From contig NC_133898.1 of assembly GCF_964199755.1 (NCBI RefSeq), forward strand, positions 127,780,224 through 127,844,223: 64,000 nt of DNA, read 5' to 3'. A program made the translations under genes and the position numbers. Source of the DNA: Larus michahellis. Lineage: Eukaryota > Chordata > Aves > Charadriiformes > Laridae. Below the pieces are notes generated by a model, which was given only the letters and a program-made list of their open reading frames with translations, was not told where the DNA came from and did no database searches. The stretch's first letter is position 1. Every line of letters begins with the position of its first letter. Below, piece after piece: positions 1-20,760 of this stretch.

Positions 1-109
1 GTCCCTCCCCAGCTTTCCCGTAGGCCCCCTTCAGGTACTGGAAGGTCACTATAAGGTCTCCTCGGAGCCTTCTCTTCTCCAGGCTGAACTATCCCAACTC
101 TCCCAGCCT
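1..109 (-). mobile_element. CR1 fragment in the last MCM3 intron
   Basis: This is the reverse complement of the CR1 ORF2 C-terminal region (KRRLRGDL block and YLKGAYGKAGEG). It continues beyond the left edge and ends about 6 nt from the exon-16 splice donor. Confidence 0.85.
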
Positions 110-115
110 ACTTAC

Positions 116-9533
<9,418 letters not shown>

Positions 9534-9939
9534 GCTGCCTGCCGCTCGGGGAGGCCGGGAAGGGGGGTCGGGCCGCGGAGGTGCCGCCGCCGCTGCTGTA
9601 AGGGGGAAGGCGGTGGGAGCCGAGGGGAGCCGGCCCGGTCCCGGCAGCGCCCGCGATCCAACACACAGTGATCCACTTCCCCCCCCGACCCCGGCGCTGC
9701 CGCTTGGCGCCAAAACCCGCCGCCTTTCCCGCCACCGAGCGGCCGCTCCGCCTCCCTCCCGCCCCGCGGCGCTCCTCATTGGTCGGCACCGCCCCGCGCC
9801 CGCCAATGGGGCGGCTAGAGAGTGATGCGCAAGAGGTCCAGCCAATCAGAGTGCGGGGGGGGCGGGGGGCAGCCCGGGGGGGGACCCGTGCTCCCCTGCG
9901 CCCGCGTGGGCTGCGGCGGGCGGGGCCGGGGGGAAGGGG

Positions 9940-10480
9940 ATCAGTCCCGAGGTGTCGGGGGTGCGGAGATCGGTTCCGGCTGTCCCGGAGTCCTGCGGGC
10001 TCCGAGGGTCCCGGGATCGGCCCCGGGCTCCCGGTGGTCACGGAGTTCCGGGAGCCCCAGGGGTCCTGGGATCGGCCCCGGGCTCCCGGAGGTTCAGGGC
10101 TCCCGGGATCGGTCCCGGTGGTCCCAGGAGTCCCGGGGTCGGTCCCGAAGGTTCCGGGGCTCCCAGCATCGATCCCGGGGGTCTCAGGGGTCCTGGGGAT
10201 CCCGGAATCGGCCCCAGGGCTCCGGGGGTCCCGGGATCGGTCTCAGGGGTCCCAGCGATCCCGGGATCGGCCCCGGGCTTCCGACGGTTACGGAGATTTG
10301 GGGATCCCGGGATTGGCCCCAGGGTCCCAGCAGTCCAGAGATCAGTCCTGAGGGTCCCAGGGGTCCTGTGATCAGGCCCAGGGTGCTGAGGGTCCCGGGG
10401 ATCCCGCGATAGGTCCCAGGGTTCCCAGGATTCCAGGGTTCCAGCAGTGCCAGGATTGGCCCCGGGGTCCTTGCCTGGCT
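9940..10480. repeat. GC-rich minisatellite, about 30-bp unit
   Basis: About fifteen degenerate units share the core GATCGGNCCCGGG...GTCCCGG. Several are exactly 30 bp and others are expanded to 37-54 bp. The array sits directly upstream of the MCM3 promoter island. It opens reading frames rich in Gly/Pro/Arg in several frames on both strands; these are products of the repeat, not genes. Confidence 0.9.
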
Positions 10481-10499
10481 CCCAGGTCCAGCACTTGAA

Positions 10500-11340
10500 A
10501 GTCACCGACGGGCTGAATATACCGTTCTACTTCCAAAAAAAAACCCCAACAACAAACACTCATTTTTTATTTTCCTATTGCATTACAGGGAGCTCCGTTT
10601 CTGGGTGGTTTTGCCCCAAAGCACACAGGCTGGGGCGTTGCTTTTCCCTTTTACATGTCCTGGGCCGAGTCCAGGAGTGTGGGGCTGAAGACACAAAAGC
10701 ACCAGGTTCTGCCGTGAGGTTTCGCAATGACAAGGATGATTTTGGATGTGTCTTCGGAAAGGCGAAATCACAGGAAAGCGGGGACAGCCGAGCCACGCCG
10801 TACGGGAAAACTGACTGTTCCCCCTTAAAAAATATTTTTGGTACCCCTTAAAAAGCTAGGCAAAACTATTTCAATCCGCAAGGCATAGTGGACATCCAAA
10901 CTTGGCTGTGTCCCCTGGATGATATTAGAGCTAAAAAGCAGTTTTTTCCAGGATTGGTAGGAAATATTCACCCGGGTTCTGTGCAAAATTCCGAGGCACA
11001 AGCGTTCCCGCTGCCCGATCTCGCCAGAGGGAGCAACTTCGACTCGTGTCTCGGAAGAGGAGCAGGAAACAGCCCCTGCCCTGTTTCCCATTTTTCCATT
11101 TGTGTGCCTGGACCAAATCCCTGAAAAATCATCGGAAATGTTGCTGGTAACCTCTGTGGCCTGTTTAGGATATAGGTAGCCCAAGTCCTGAGTATTTGTC
11201 CCGCTTCTGCAAGATTTTCTCATGTCCTTCTGCATCAAAGTAAAAGTTCAGATTTGCCTTCTCAGGCTTTTGGGCCCTCCTCTGGAATAATTTGATTGAG
11301 TAGTAAATTTGGCAGGCTGGCAGGAATGAAGGATCTTGTG
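10500..11340. other. Intergenic segment, nothing recognised
   Basis: Unique-looking sequence between the minisatellite and the pyrimidine tract. I see no coding exon, repeat family or RNA gene in it. Confidence 0.6.
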
Positions 11341-11351
11341 CTCTGTTGCCA

Positions 11352-11936
11352 TTTTCTTTCTTCTTTTTTTTTTTTCTTCTTTTTTCCTTTCTTTTATTTT
11401 TCTTCTTTTTTCTTTTTTCTTTTTTTTCTTCTTTTTTCTTTATTTTTCTTTTTTCTTCTTTTTTCTTTTTTCCTTCTTTTTTCTTTTTTCCTTCTTTTTT
11501 TCTTCTTTTCTTTTCTCCCTTTCCTTTCCTTTTTCCTTTCCTTTCCTTTCCTTTCCTTTCCTTTCCTTTCCTTTCCTTTCCTTTCCTTTCCTTTCCTTTC
11601 CTTTCCTTTCCTTTCCTTTCCTTTCCTTTCCTTTCCTTTCCTTTCCTTTCCTTTCCTTTCCTTTCCTTTCCTTTCCTTTCCTTCCCTTTCCTTCCCTTTC
11701 CTTCCCTTTCCTTCCCTTTCCTTCCCTTTCCTTTCCTTTTTCCTTTCCTTTCCTTTTTCCTTTCCTTTCCTTTTTCCTTTCCTTTCCTTTTTCCTTTCCT
11801 TTCCTTTCCTTTCCTTTCCTTTCCTTTCCTTTCCTTTCCTTTCCTTTCCTTTCCTTTCCTTTCCTTCCCTTTCCTTTCCTTCCCTTTCCTTCCCTTTTTC
11901 CTTTCCTTTCCTCTCTTTTTTTTTTTATTTTTTTTT
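11352..11936. repeat. Long polypyrimidine microsatellite (CCTTT)n with TTTTC-type flanks
   Basis: Almost 600 nt with practically only C and T on the plus strand. The first part is T-rich (TTCTTTTTTC variants). The centre is a near-perfect (CCTTT)n tract with CCTTCCCTTT and TTTTTCC interruptions. All long reading frames here (Phe/Leu/Ser/Pro repeats on plus, Lys/Arg/Glu/Gly on minus) are repeat artefacts. Confidence 0.97.
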
Positions 11937-11939
11937 TTA

Positions 11940-14900
11940 ACTCCAGGCTACCTCCAGAGATACTCTCTGCAGCCAGAATAGCCTCCCTGCCTCTGCACAC
12001 TCAGCAGCACCCATTTCCCTTCACGTGCTCCTCAAATCTCCCCTTTTCCCTGATTTTCTGGAGTTTTCCTGCTTTCATTGCAGCCGGCGTGAGCCAGGGA
12101 TCATGAGGAGGAGTGAGCAGAGAAAGCCTTTGGTGTGACCATGCCACACTCATTGGTCACGGCAAGATACTAAAGTGGACACCACATGAGCTGTGAGGAT
12201 ATAAACTGGCTGGAGGAATCAATCTATGTATGTCCCCAAAGGAAATATAATGTATCCTACATAAATTTTCAGAACCTGACATGAAATTTCACCTCTGAGA
12301 CAGTTTTTCTCTTTCTGCAGTTGACAGACGATTAAATCCAGCAATGAACACAGTCTGCGTGCTTTGTTGCAGATAAAATCAGGATGGAAAAGGTAAAATA
12401 TGGACGGAAAAAATAAAATATGGAGGGGAAAAAAATAAAACACGGATGCAAAGCCACCCATGAGTACAGCTGGCAGTGCACAGAGTGGGACCAGGGTGGG
12501 ATTCAGACACGTATATCTAGATCACGCATAGATTTCATCTATATTTAGGTGGTCAAAACGAATCCCAGCCCATAAAGACATTGTAAATCGTTGTGGCACT
12601 CCTCCTGCCGAAGCCGGCGGGCTCTGTGTGAAGGGAGCTGGCGGGGACGCATCCCTCCTGACCGCGAGGTAACAGGAGTTAGGGATAAAAATAGCCGCCT
12701 GTTGTTATTCGTGACGGTGCCCTATAGCAACCGCTGGCTCCTGCCTGAATAATTAATTGGTCAGGCCAGGGAGGACAAAGGGACGGAGAGAGATGGATAA
12801 GGGTGGGATAACAGACGCCTTCCCTTTTAGGACTCCCTTGGATGCTGCCCAGGATCTCCAGGGATTCACCTCCCTGCCACATCCCAGCGGTTACGGGCTG
12901 GAGAGTGCGGCACAGGCTCGCAGAGACGTGTAGCACTTCTTATCCACTGGAAACAAAAAATAAACAAACAAAAAAACAACAGGAATTAAGCACCAAAATA
13001 CACGGAGGGGCTGCAGAGCTCACAGGGAAACAGAAGAATCGCGGGTGGGCGCAGGAGTAATTTCCATGGGTGATTTGCACAGGAGGGGTGCTGGCAGGAG
13101 CACCCCGACGCTCCCTGATCCTCCCTTCCTCACATCTCCGTGCATCGCCACCCATGCACTAGGCTTCTGAGATCATGCTATTTAGAAATAAATAACTAGG
13201 GTCATTTTTAATTAGGGAGGGAAAAAAGATCCTTTTATGGGTACCCTTTGATCTCTCCCAGACTCTGTTTTTCCCCTTAATTCTATTAAAAGTCAATTTT
13301 CAAGCCACAAGTCAATTTTCAAGTCGCCATCGCTCAGCTTTCCCTTCTGCTGAGCAACTTTGTCTCACCCACAGAAGGGAAAGGAGCAGCTTGTGGCTCC
13401 TTCACATCTCCAAAAATGGGGGGAGAGCAGCCCAAACTCAACGGGGTGTCACCTCATCATCGAGCGACACGTTGGAGCTGACGTTTCAAATATACTTATA
13501 ATAAAATGGGAGGATAATAACATGGAACAAAATGTTTTGAATGGAAAAAAAAAAAAATCACTTTTTTGTAATTGGGAGAATATGGAGAAGGGAGAGCACC
13601 TCTGAGATGTTTTTGTCAGTGCGAATTTTACTTCCTTCCAAGGGATAAAAAGGGTTGGTCCTTGCTGGTGGCTCCTGCAGCTGCACTCGCGGGAGCTGAA
13701 CCCCAGTCGGGGAATTCACTCTCGCAGGAGGAGAGTCCTCCTGACCACGTGTGGAAGACACGTAATTTAACGCCGGAGGAACCATTCTTAATCCTCTGTT
13801 CCGCCCTTTTCCCTAACACAGGCTGGAGAATTTCACCCGATCGCATCTGCACCCAGCTCAGGCATTCCTGACATCGCTTTCTTGAAGTATTTGCTATTCC
13901 CATGCACTCTGGTAAATCTTTAAACTGATCTACCTCTTTTTTTTTTTACCTAGTCCCGGGGAAGAAAAACATGAAAAACAACTATCGGTCAATATTAATG
14001 GAATTTCTTTACTTAAATGCACGGGGAGCTGCCAGTATCTCACCAGTAGAGCACAGTAAAGTGGGTAAGAAGTTAAGGCTCTGACCTTCAGCATGTTGGG
14101 ATGGATGGTAGCCACCTTCTTCCTTCCCACAGCAGGAGCCTGGTGTATTTGGGGCTGTTTTTCCTCCCATACGCCACCGGTATGGTCTTAGCACGGCGAT
14201 GGGAGCATAAAATCTTGTTGCGGTCCTGCTTCTGATGCACCAGATCCGGTGGGTGATTCATTCTCTTCTCCTACCGAGCAGAACACACAGCAGTTAATAA
14301 GAACCAAACAACAAAACGAACCCATGCGGGCCATGCCTCCGGGCACAATGAAAAAATCAATTTGCCCGGCAAACGAAACCAGAGGAGTGGCTGAATCAAC
14401 AAAGCCGCGGGGAGCGCGGCCGGGAGCGTGTCTGTGTAATGTTGGCAACCCGACCACATTTCCAGGGAAGTCCGAAAGACCCAGATATAGATCGCCCGAG
14501 GTTGGGTGTTGCTATTTCGGTCTGCTGATCCACTCTCATGGGTTCTGGCCGTTACTAAAGACAGTGACAGCTGGTTTCTTTTTTTTTTTTTTTCTTTTTG
14601 CCTTTTCCATTCATTTTCTCCACCCCCAAGCCTGGAAATCACCCATCTGTATGCAAAGCATCATCGTCTCTGCACCGGGATCTCTAGGATGTGCTTTCAG
14701 CCACGGGGCAGGATCCACTGGTCACTTCAGCGAGCGATGTCCAGCTTTGGAAGAGGTGAAGCTGCAGCAATTCGTGTAAGCCATGTTAGCAATCATCATC
14801 TGACTGTCACGATGGGCTCCCTGCTCCCTGCAAACCACAAAGAGGCAGGGAAGTCCTTACCCCAAATTGCCGCATGCCCCTTGTGCAACATGGGGGGAGC

Positions 14901-14950
14901 AGCCGAGGGTGGAAAAATTAACACGGCAGCGAGAACAGGAGCCCCAGTTC
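11940..14950. other. Intergenic segment, no gene or repeat family recognised
   Basis: About 3 kb between the MCM3 and PAQR8 promoters. It contains short A/T homopolymers (about 13,545 and 14,577-14,592) and AT-rich blocks. It has no credible exon: no open frame here has splice sites plus recognisable protein. It could hold regulatory elements, which cannot be judged without a multi-species alignment. Confidence 0.5.
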
Positions 14951-14954
14951 TGGC

Positions 14955-15305
14955 CCTGACCCTTGTTTTGGGTTGGGTGATGCATCCCCAGCAGCGTGGG
15001 CAGCAGGGCGAGGGGGGGATTCTGCCCCTCTGCTGCGCTCGGGGGAGACCCCCCTGCAGTGCTGCCTCCAGCGCTGGGGCCTCGGCACAGGAGAGACACG
15101 GAGCTGTTGGAGCGGGGCCAGAGGAGGCCCCGGAGATGCTGGGAGGGCTGGAGCCCCTCTGCTGGGAGGACAGGCTGAGAGAGCTGGGGGGGTTCAGCCT
15201 GGAGAAGAGAAGGCTCCGCGGAGACCTTCCAGCCCCTTCCAGTCCCTCAAGGGGCTCCAGGAAAGCTGGGGAGGGACTCTGGAGCAGGGAGGGGAGCCAT
15301 AGGAT
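14955..15305 (+). mobile_element. Older CR1 copy, left half (split by a nested CR1)
   Basis: Forward CR1 ORF2 C-terminal region, recognisable from an ATCCTGGGCTGCATC-like start through the RLRELGGF and EKRRLRGDL blocks. It breaks at about 15,305 and resumes at about 15,642. Confidence 0.85.
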
Positions 15306-15641
15306 CATAGAATGTGTTGGGTTGGAAGGGACCTCTAAAGGCCATCTAGCCCAACCCCCCTGCAGTAAGCAGGGACATCTTCAACTAGATCAGGTTGCTC
15401 AGAGCCTCATCCAGCCTGGCCTTGAATGTCTCCAGGGATGGGGCCTCCACCACCTCTCTGGGCAACCTGGGCCAGGGTCTCACCACCCTCAGTGTAAAGA
15501 ACTTCTTCCTAATGTCTAATCTAAACCCACCCTGCTCTAGTTTAAAACCATTGCCCCTCATCCTGTCGCTACATACCCTTGCAAACAGCCCCTCCCCAGC
15601 TTTCCTGTAGGCCCCTTCAGGTACTGGAAGGCTGCTTCCAG
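15306..15641 (-). mobile_element. Younger CR1 inserted into an older CR1
   Basis: A reverse-oriented CR1 3' end (CATAGAATGTGTTGGGTTGG onward) lies between two halves of a forward CR1. The six bases TAGGAT occur at both edges (15300-15305 and 15642-15647), consistent with a target-site duplication. Confidence 0.85.
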
Positions 15642-15912
15642 TAGGATGAGGGGGAACAGATTTAAAGTGGAAGAGGGGAGATTTAGATGAGGTATTAGGA
15701 GGAAGTTCTTTGCTGTGAGGGTGGTGAGCCCCTGCCCCGGGTTGCCCAGAGAAGCTGTGGCTGCCTCATCCCTGGAGGGGTTCAAGGCCAGGTTGGACAG
15801 GGCTTGGAGCAACCTGGGCTGGTGGGAGGTGTCCCTGCCCAGGGCAGGGGGGTGGAACAAGATGATCTTTAAGGTCTTTTCCAACCCAAACCGTTCTATG
15901 ATTCTATGATTT
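15642..15912 (+). mobile_element. Older CR1 copy, right half
   Basis: It resumes the forward CR1 at GATGAGGGGGAACAG and runs through the ORF2 end and 3' UTR. It ends in CCGTTCTATGATTCTATGAT, the CR1 terminal repeat. Confidence 0.9.
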
Positions 15913-16570
15913 TAAGTGCTTCTCTCTGATTGCAGGGGCCAGACTTGGTAAGCCAGGGATCTTAGGGTTGTTTTTTTTCTGAATTATTGAAGAAAGCATG
16001 TAAGCAGGATTCAAAAGAACTGCAAGGAATTCAAGTAGCCCATCACCCTGAGACCTGCTGGTGTGGGTTATTACAGAGGAAGATAAAAGAAACCCCCATA
16101 GAAGAGCTGTGGATCACAAAGAAATTTCCCTCCTGAGCCTTGTTAGCTGAAGATTTTGTCTTGAAGCAAGGAGGTTTACACCCTCTCCAAAACTACCATT
16201 ATTTTTTTTTTTGCCGTCCTCAATATTATGCATCTGCAAGATCTTTTCTAAAACCTGCCAAAACACGAGCATCAATTCTTCTCCAGTGGAAAGGATTTCA
16301 ATAGACAGTGATGCATAGGGCAGAAAGATTCTCTTTTATCTGGTTATGATAGCAACAGGCCAATATTCCTTATTAGAGGCAAATACAGGGAAAAGGTGAC
16401 TTGTCCTGATTTCTGTATCCCATTCGGTGTTTTGGATATCTCAGTTGTCTTTGGTGCAAAGCTGCTGCTAAGCAGCCCAGCCTGGACGTTGTGGCTTTGG
16501 ATGCATCTTGAAGAAGATCCCGATCCCCAAAACAAGCCTCTCTTTTTGGGTGATAATTCAAAGCACCCAA
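15913..16570. other. Intergenic segment, nothing recognised
   Basis: No exon, RNA gene or repeat family seen apart from a T run near 16,201-16,212. Confidence 0.5.
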
Positions 16571-16574
16571 ACTA

Positions 16575-16688
16575 GAATCACAGAATGGTTTAGGTGCGAA
16601 GGGACCTTAAAGATCATCTAGTTCCAAATCCCCTGCCATGGGCAGGGACACCTCCCACCAGACCAGGTTGCTCAAAGCCCCATAATGG
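16575..16688 (-). mobile_element. Short CR1 3'-end fragment
   Basis: AGAATCACAGAATGGTTTAG, then the inverted CR1 3' UTR, breaking off after about 110 bp at CAAAGCCCCAT. Confidence 0.9.
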
Positions 16689-17508
16689 GACAACCAGTTT
16701 GCAGCCTGCAAGAACAGGGTTTGTGTTGTATGACAGGGCGGGTGCAGGTATATTTGGGTGGAGACGAAGGTGTGCAGGGGCTGGTTGAGGGTGCAAAGCC
16801 TGCTTGGATCGTATCAGATGACTGTGAAGGGCAGGGAGAGCCCAGCCTTGTACAACCCTGGTACAGGTCTTAACTGCCTGCTGTGAGCAACCTCCTGGGC
16901 AAACACAACCACACCTGGGCTATGCCTTGAAAGGAACTGGGTGATTCATTTCAGGGTGTAAAATGTCAAAGATAGGGAGTAACAAGGAGTACAGCGCAGT
17001 AGGATAAGGCTGAGATGAACTACAGGGCAGGTAGTTGGTGCTGGCAGGCACTGGCAGGTACCAGTCACCTGAGAGCAGGTCACGGAACCAGCGATCAAAA
17101 AGGTCTTGCTGGGCAGCCTCCACCAAGCTTGGTGTGCAAAACAAGCTGTCAGCACCCACCCAGGAGAGCAGTTATCCCCACACGGAGCTGCCCTTTGCCT
17201 TTCTCAAGTCTGCCCCAGGGCGTTCCATGAACGTAAATGGGAGAAAAACCTTTAATCGCAGCAGAAAAGAAGGGCAGGCCACCCAGCAGCATTGCTTTGT
17301 ACACGTTGCAGCAGGGATGTCCCACCCCACCATCCCCTTCTGTTGGGGTTGTATTTTTCTTCCCACCTTGTCTTCAGCCTTGACGTGGCCATTACCAGCA
17401 CTCAGCTGAGTGTTTCCACTTCTCCCACGTGAGCCATGATGGAAAGACACATGGAAAAGGAAAAGCCATGCCATGACCTCCATCTCCCAGCCACAGAGCA
17501 TCCCTAGA

Positions 17509-18075
17509 ACCATAGAATCATAGAATGGTTAGAGTTGGAAGAGACCTTGAAGATCACCTAGTTCCAACCCCCTGCCCTGGGCAGGGACACCTCCCACCAG
17601 ACCAGGTTGCTCCAAGCCCCGGCCAACCTGGCCTTGAACCCCTCCAGGGATGGGGCAGCCACAGCTTCTCTGGGCAACCTGGGACAGGGGCTCACCACCC
17701 TCACACCAAGGAATTTCCTCCTAATATCTAATCTAAATCTCCCTTCTTTCAGTTGAAAACCATTCCCTCTCATCCTGTGGCTCCCCTCCCTGCTCCAGAG
17801 TCCCTCCCCAGCTTTCCTGGAGCCTCTTTAGGGACTGGCAGGGGCTCTCAGGTCTCCCCAGAGCCTTCTCTTCTCCAGGCTGAACGCCCATAACTCTCTC
17901 AGCCTGTCCGCACAGCAGAGTGGCTCCAGCCCTCGGATAACTTCTGTGGCCTCCTCTGGACCTGCTCCAACAGCTCCATGTCCTTCTGATGTTGGGGACC
18001 CCAGAGCTGAAGACAGTACTCCAGGTGGGATCTCACCAGAGCGGAGTAGAGGAGAAGAATCACCTCCCAATTTAA
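17509..18075 (-). mobile_element. CR1 retrotransposon copy
   Basis: It starts at AACCATAGAATCATAGAATG. The inverted 3' UTR and ORF2 C-terminus follow, and the copy is 5'-truncated near 18,075. Minus-strand pieces such as RFRLDIRRKF and EKRRLWGDL identify ORF2. Confidence 0.93.
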
Positions 18076-18079
18076 GGAA

Positions 18080-19075
18080 TGGAGCAGGATAGAGCTGTAT
18101 TATGGGTGTTACAGGGGGAGATGTCTTAGAGGGGTGGAAAATGAGTGCAAGATGTCACTGATGGGGTTGGGATCTGCCAGTCGTATCCCATCCCATCCCT
18201 GAGCAAGAGGAGAGGGGAAAATGGAGGTCCCCTGCCCACCTTCTTCATCCTGGAGGTTTCCCCTCCTCACTTTGGGAGCACTGGCTCTCCTGTGTGCTGG
18301 CAGATGCGTGCCGGGATGTGCCGAAGCTTCACCCAGGCTGGAGTGGTCTTATCGGAGTTGGAAAGTCCCGATTCTGGGCTTCCTCTCCTGCGATCCTCTC
18401 CCTGCAGAACCAGCGGTCCTTCTGTTTCCCTCATAAACCCATCGAAAAACAACAGTCCTGACAGGCTGGAGAAGCAAAACCCAAATAAACAAGCTGACGT
18501 GGAGACAGAACAGGGGAAACAGGTCCTCCATATTCATAAATTAATCCATTCCTGGGATTGTGGTGACTGAACTGATCACTGTGGTTTTGGCACAGTTTGG
18601 TCCCAGTCATTCCCCAGGCATAGTTCAAGGGCCCAGAGACCGCTCCTGAAAGGCCGTTTGGGTGCAAATCCCTCATTTCTGGCGCCCAAAGACTTTGGTG
18701 CTGTTTTTATGGCGTAAACCTCACTGCCCCGGTGGTTGGCTCAAGGCCATACTCTCTTGAGGCTGCAAATCCTGGGGAAAAGTCATCCTCTCCGCCATGC
18801 TTGCACGTCCAGGGCAGCAAAATGAGGGGGTTTGCCCCAACTAGGAGCCCAGAAAACGGGCAGTTGGCAGCAGAACTTTTATTTTTCCTCCCATTTCCCT
18901 CATTTTTACCTTCACCAAGGGCAGCTCAGGGCCAGCATAAAAACAGCTCTCAGGACTAGGAATTTTTTTATTTGACACCTAACAGTCACAGCTGGAAACC
19001 ATGAGCTGTGGCAATGACCACCCATGGCTGCATGGAGCCCTGCCTGGCCTCTCTGCTGCGTTGTGCGGGTCTTCA
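18080..19075. other. Intergenic segment, nothing recognised
   Basis: About 1 kb of unique-looking sequence. I see no coding exon or RNA gene. Confidence 0.5.
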
Positions 19076-19077
19076 GC

Positions 19078-19709
19078 TCAGAATCACAAGATGGTTGCGG
19101 TGGGAAGGGACTTCTAGAGGTCATCTGGTCCAAATCCCTGCTCAAGCAGGGCCACCTAGAGCCTGGTTGCCCAGAACCATGTCCAGATGGCTTTTGAAGA
19201 TCACCAAGGATGGAGACCACCACCTCCCTGAGCAACCTGTGCCAGTGCTCAGTCGCCCTCACAGTAAAAATGTTTTTCCTGATGTTCGGAGGAGGCTCCT
19301 GTGTTTCAGTGTGTGCCTGTGGCCTCTGGTCCTGTCTTGTTTGCTGTGAGGATCTCCATCCTTGAGAGAGATCTCCATCTGTGAATCTCCATCCATGTGA
19401 TCTCTATCCTTGGAGATCTTCAAAACCCACCTGGATGTGATCCCGGACAACCAGCTCTGAGCCACCACTAGATATAAAGAAGAAATTGTTTACACTGAGG
19501 GTGGTGAGATCCTGGCCCAGGTTGCCCTGAGAGGTGGTAGACATCCCATCCCCGGAATCATTACAGGTCAGGTTGGATGGGGCTCTGAGAAAACTGATCT
19601 AGTTGAATATGTCCCCGTTCATGGCACAGGGTTTGTATTAGATGGCCTTTAAAGGTCCCTTCCAACCCAAACTATTCTATGATTCTGTAATTCTGTTAGT
19701 CTGATTCTG
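19078..19709. repeat. Composite CR1 block; 19188-19709 is copy A of a tandem duplication
   Basis: An inverted CR1 3' end (from 19,078) is fused near 19,400 to a forward CR1 tail. The forward tail ends TATTCTATGATTCTG near 19,692. The portion from TGGCTTTTGAAGATC (19188) to 19709 recurs immediately downstream. Confidence 0.88.
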
Positions 19710-20190
19710 TGGCTTTTGAAGATCACCAAGGATGGAGAATCCACCACCTCCCTGAGCAACCTGTGCCAGTGCTCGGTCACCCTCACAGTAAAAAAGTGTT
19801 TCCCAATGTTCAGAGGGACGTCCTGTGTTTCAGCATATGCCCATGGCCTCTGGCCCTGTCTTGGCACTGTGAGGATCTCCATCCTTGGGAGAGAGCTCCA
19901 TCCATGTGATCTCCATCCTTGGAGATCTTCATAACCCACCTGGACAGGGTCCTGGACAACCAGCTTTGAGCCACCACTAGATATAAAGAAGAAATTGTTT
20001 ACACTGAGGGTGGCAAGACACTGGGTCCGGTTGCCCAGAGAGGTGGTGGATGCCCCGTCCCTGGAAGCATCCAAGGTCAGGTCGGACGGGGCTCTGAGCA
20101 ACCTGATCTGGTGGAAGATGTCCCTGTCCATGCCAGGGGGGTTGGACTAGGTGGCCTTTAAACGTCCCTTGCTACCCAAACCACGCTGAC
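19710..20190. repeat. Copy B of the 522-bp tandem duplication
   Basis: It repeats copy A head to tail: the inverted CR1 piece, the GATCTCCATCCTTGG region, and the forward tail starting GCCACCACTAGATATAAAGAA. It carries scattered substitutions and lacks about 20-30 bp of the middle. It ends where the PAQR8 CpG island begins. Confidence 0.88.
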
Positions 20191-20760
20191 TTAACGACTC
20201 TCCAGCTCCGACCGCCTGGCCTCGGCAGGGGCCACCCCGGGGCGGGCCGCGCATGCGCGGAGGCGCCGGTTGGCGGCGGCGCTGCCGGAGGCGGCGGCCG
20301 CGGGAGTCGGCGGCTGCGGGGCGATCGCGGGCGAGCGGTGAGTGCGGGCGCAGCCGCCGGTCCCCTCCCCGCCGGCAGCTCCTCTCCCAGCCCTCCGGGG
20401 GTGGTGGCGGGGGGAGACGCCCCGCCGTGGGGGATGCGGCACGGCTCTTTCTATCCCCCGGGGAGCCAGCTCTGGCGTCCCCGCCCGGGTACCGCACCGC
20501 GCCGCATCCCCGCCGCGGCGAGGAGCATCCCTTCCCCGCGGGGAGCCGGGTCACGCAGGGGCAAAGCGAACACCCCCGCGGCCACCCCCAGGGTGGGTCC
20601 CCCGCGGGGGTAAAACACGCATTGGACCTCGAAATGCTGGGGCGGGGAGGGATGCGTGATCTTCACCCCCGCCGAGAACAACCGGGGTCCGTCGAGGCGG
20701 GGTGGGTCCTGCAGCGGGGTGGGCGCTGGGGAAAGAGCGGGAGGAGAAACTCATTTTTGC
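20191..20760 (+). promoter_or_regulatory. PAQR8: CpG-island promoter and probable non-coding first exon of PAQR8
   Basis: A dense CpG block with a palindromic NRF1-type element GCGCATGCGC (20249-20258). A good donor GCGAGCG|GTGAGTG lies at 20337/20338. PAQR8 in mammals has a non-coding first exon and a single coding exon, so I take a 5' UTR exon ending at 20337 as the likely first exon. Exon and transcription start are inferred, not proven. Confidence 0.65.

Noticed and set aside
9668..10505. Overlapping Gly/Pro/Arg-rich open frames on both strands
   Set aside because: They come from the 30-bp GC-rich minisatellite and CpG island; no splice sites or protein similarity.
11296..12106. Long open frames rich in Phe/Leu/Ser/Pro on plus and Lys/Gly/Arg/Glu on minus
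   Set aside because: They are translations of the (CCTTT)n tract; all frames stay open because the repeat lacks stop codons.
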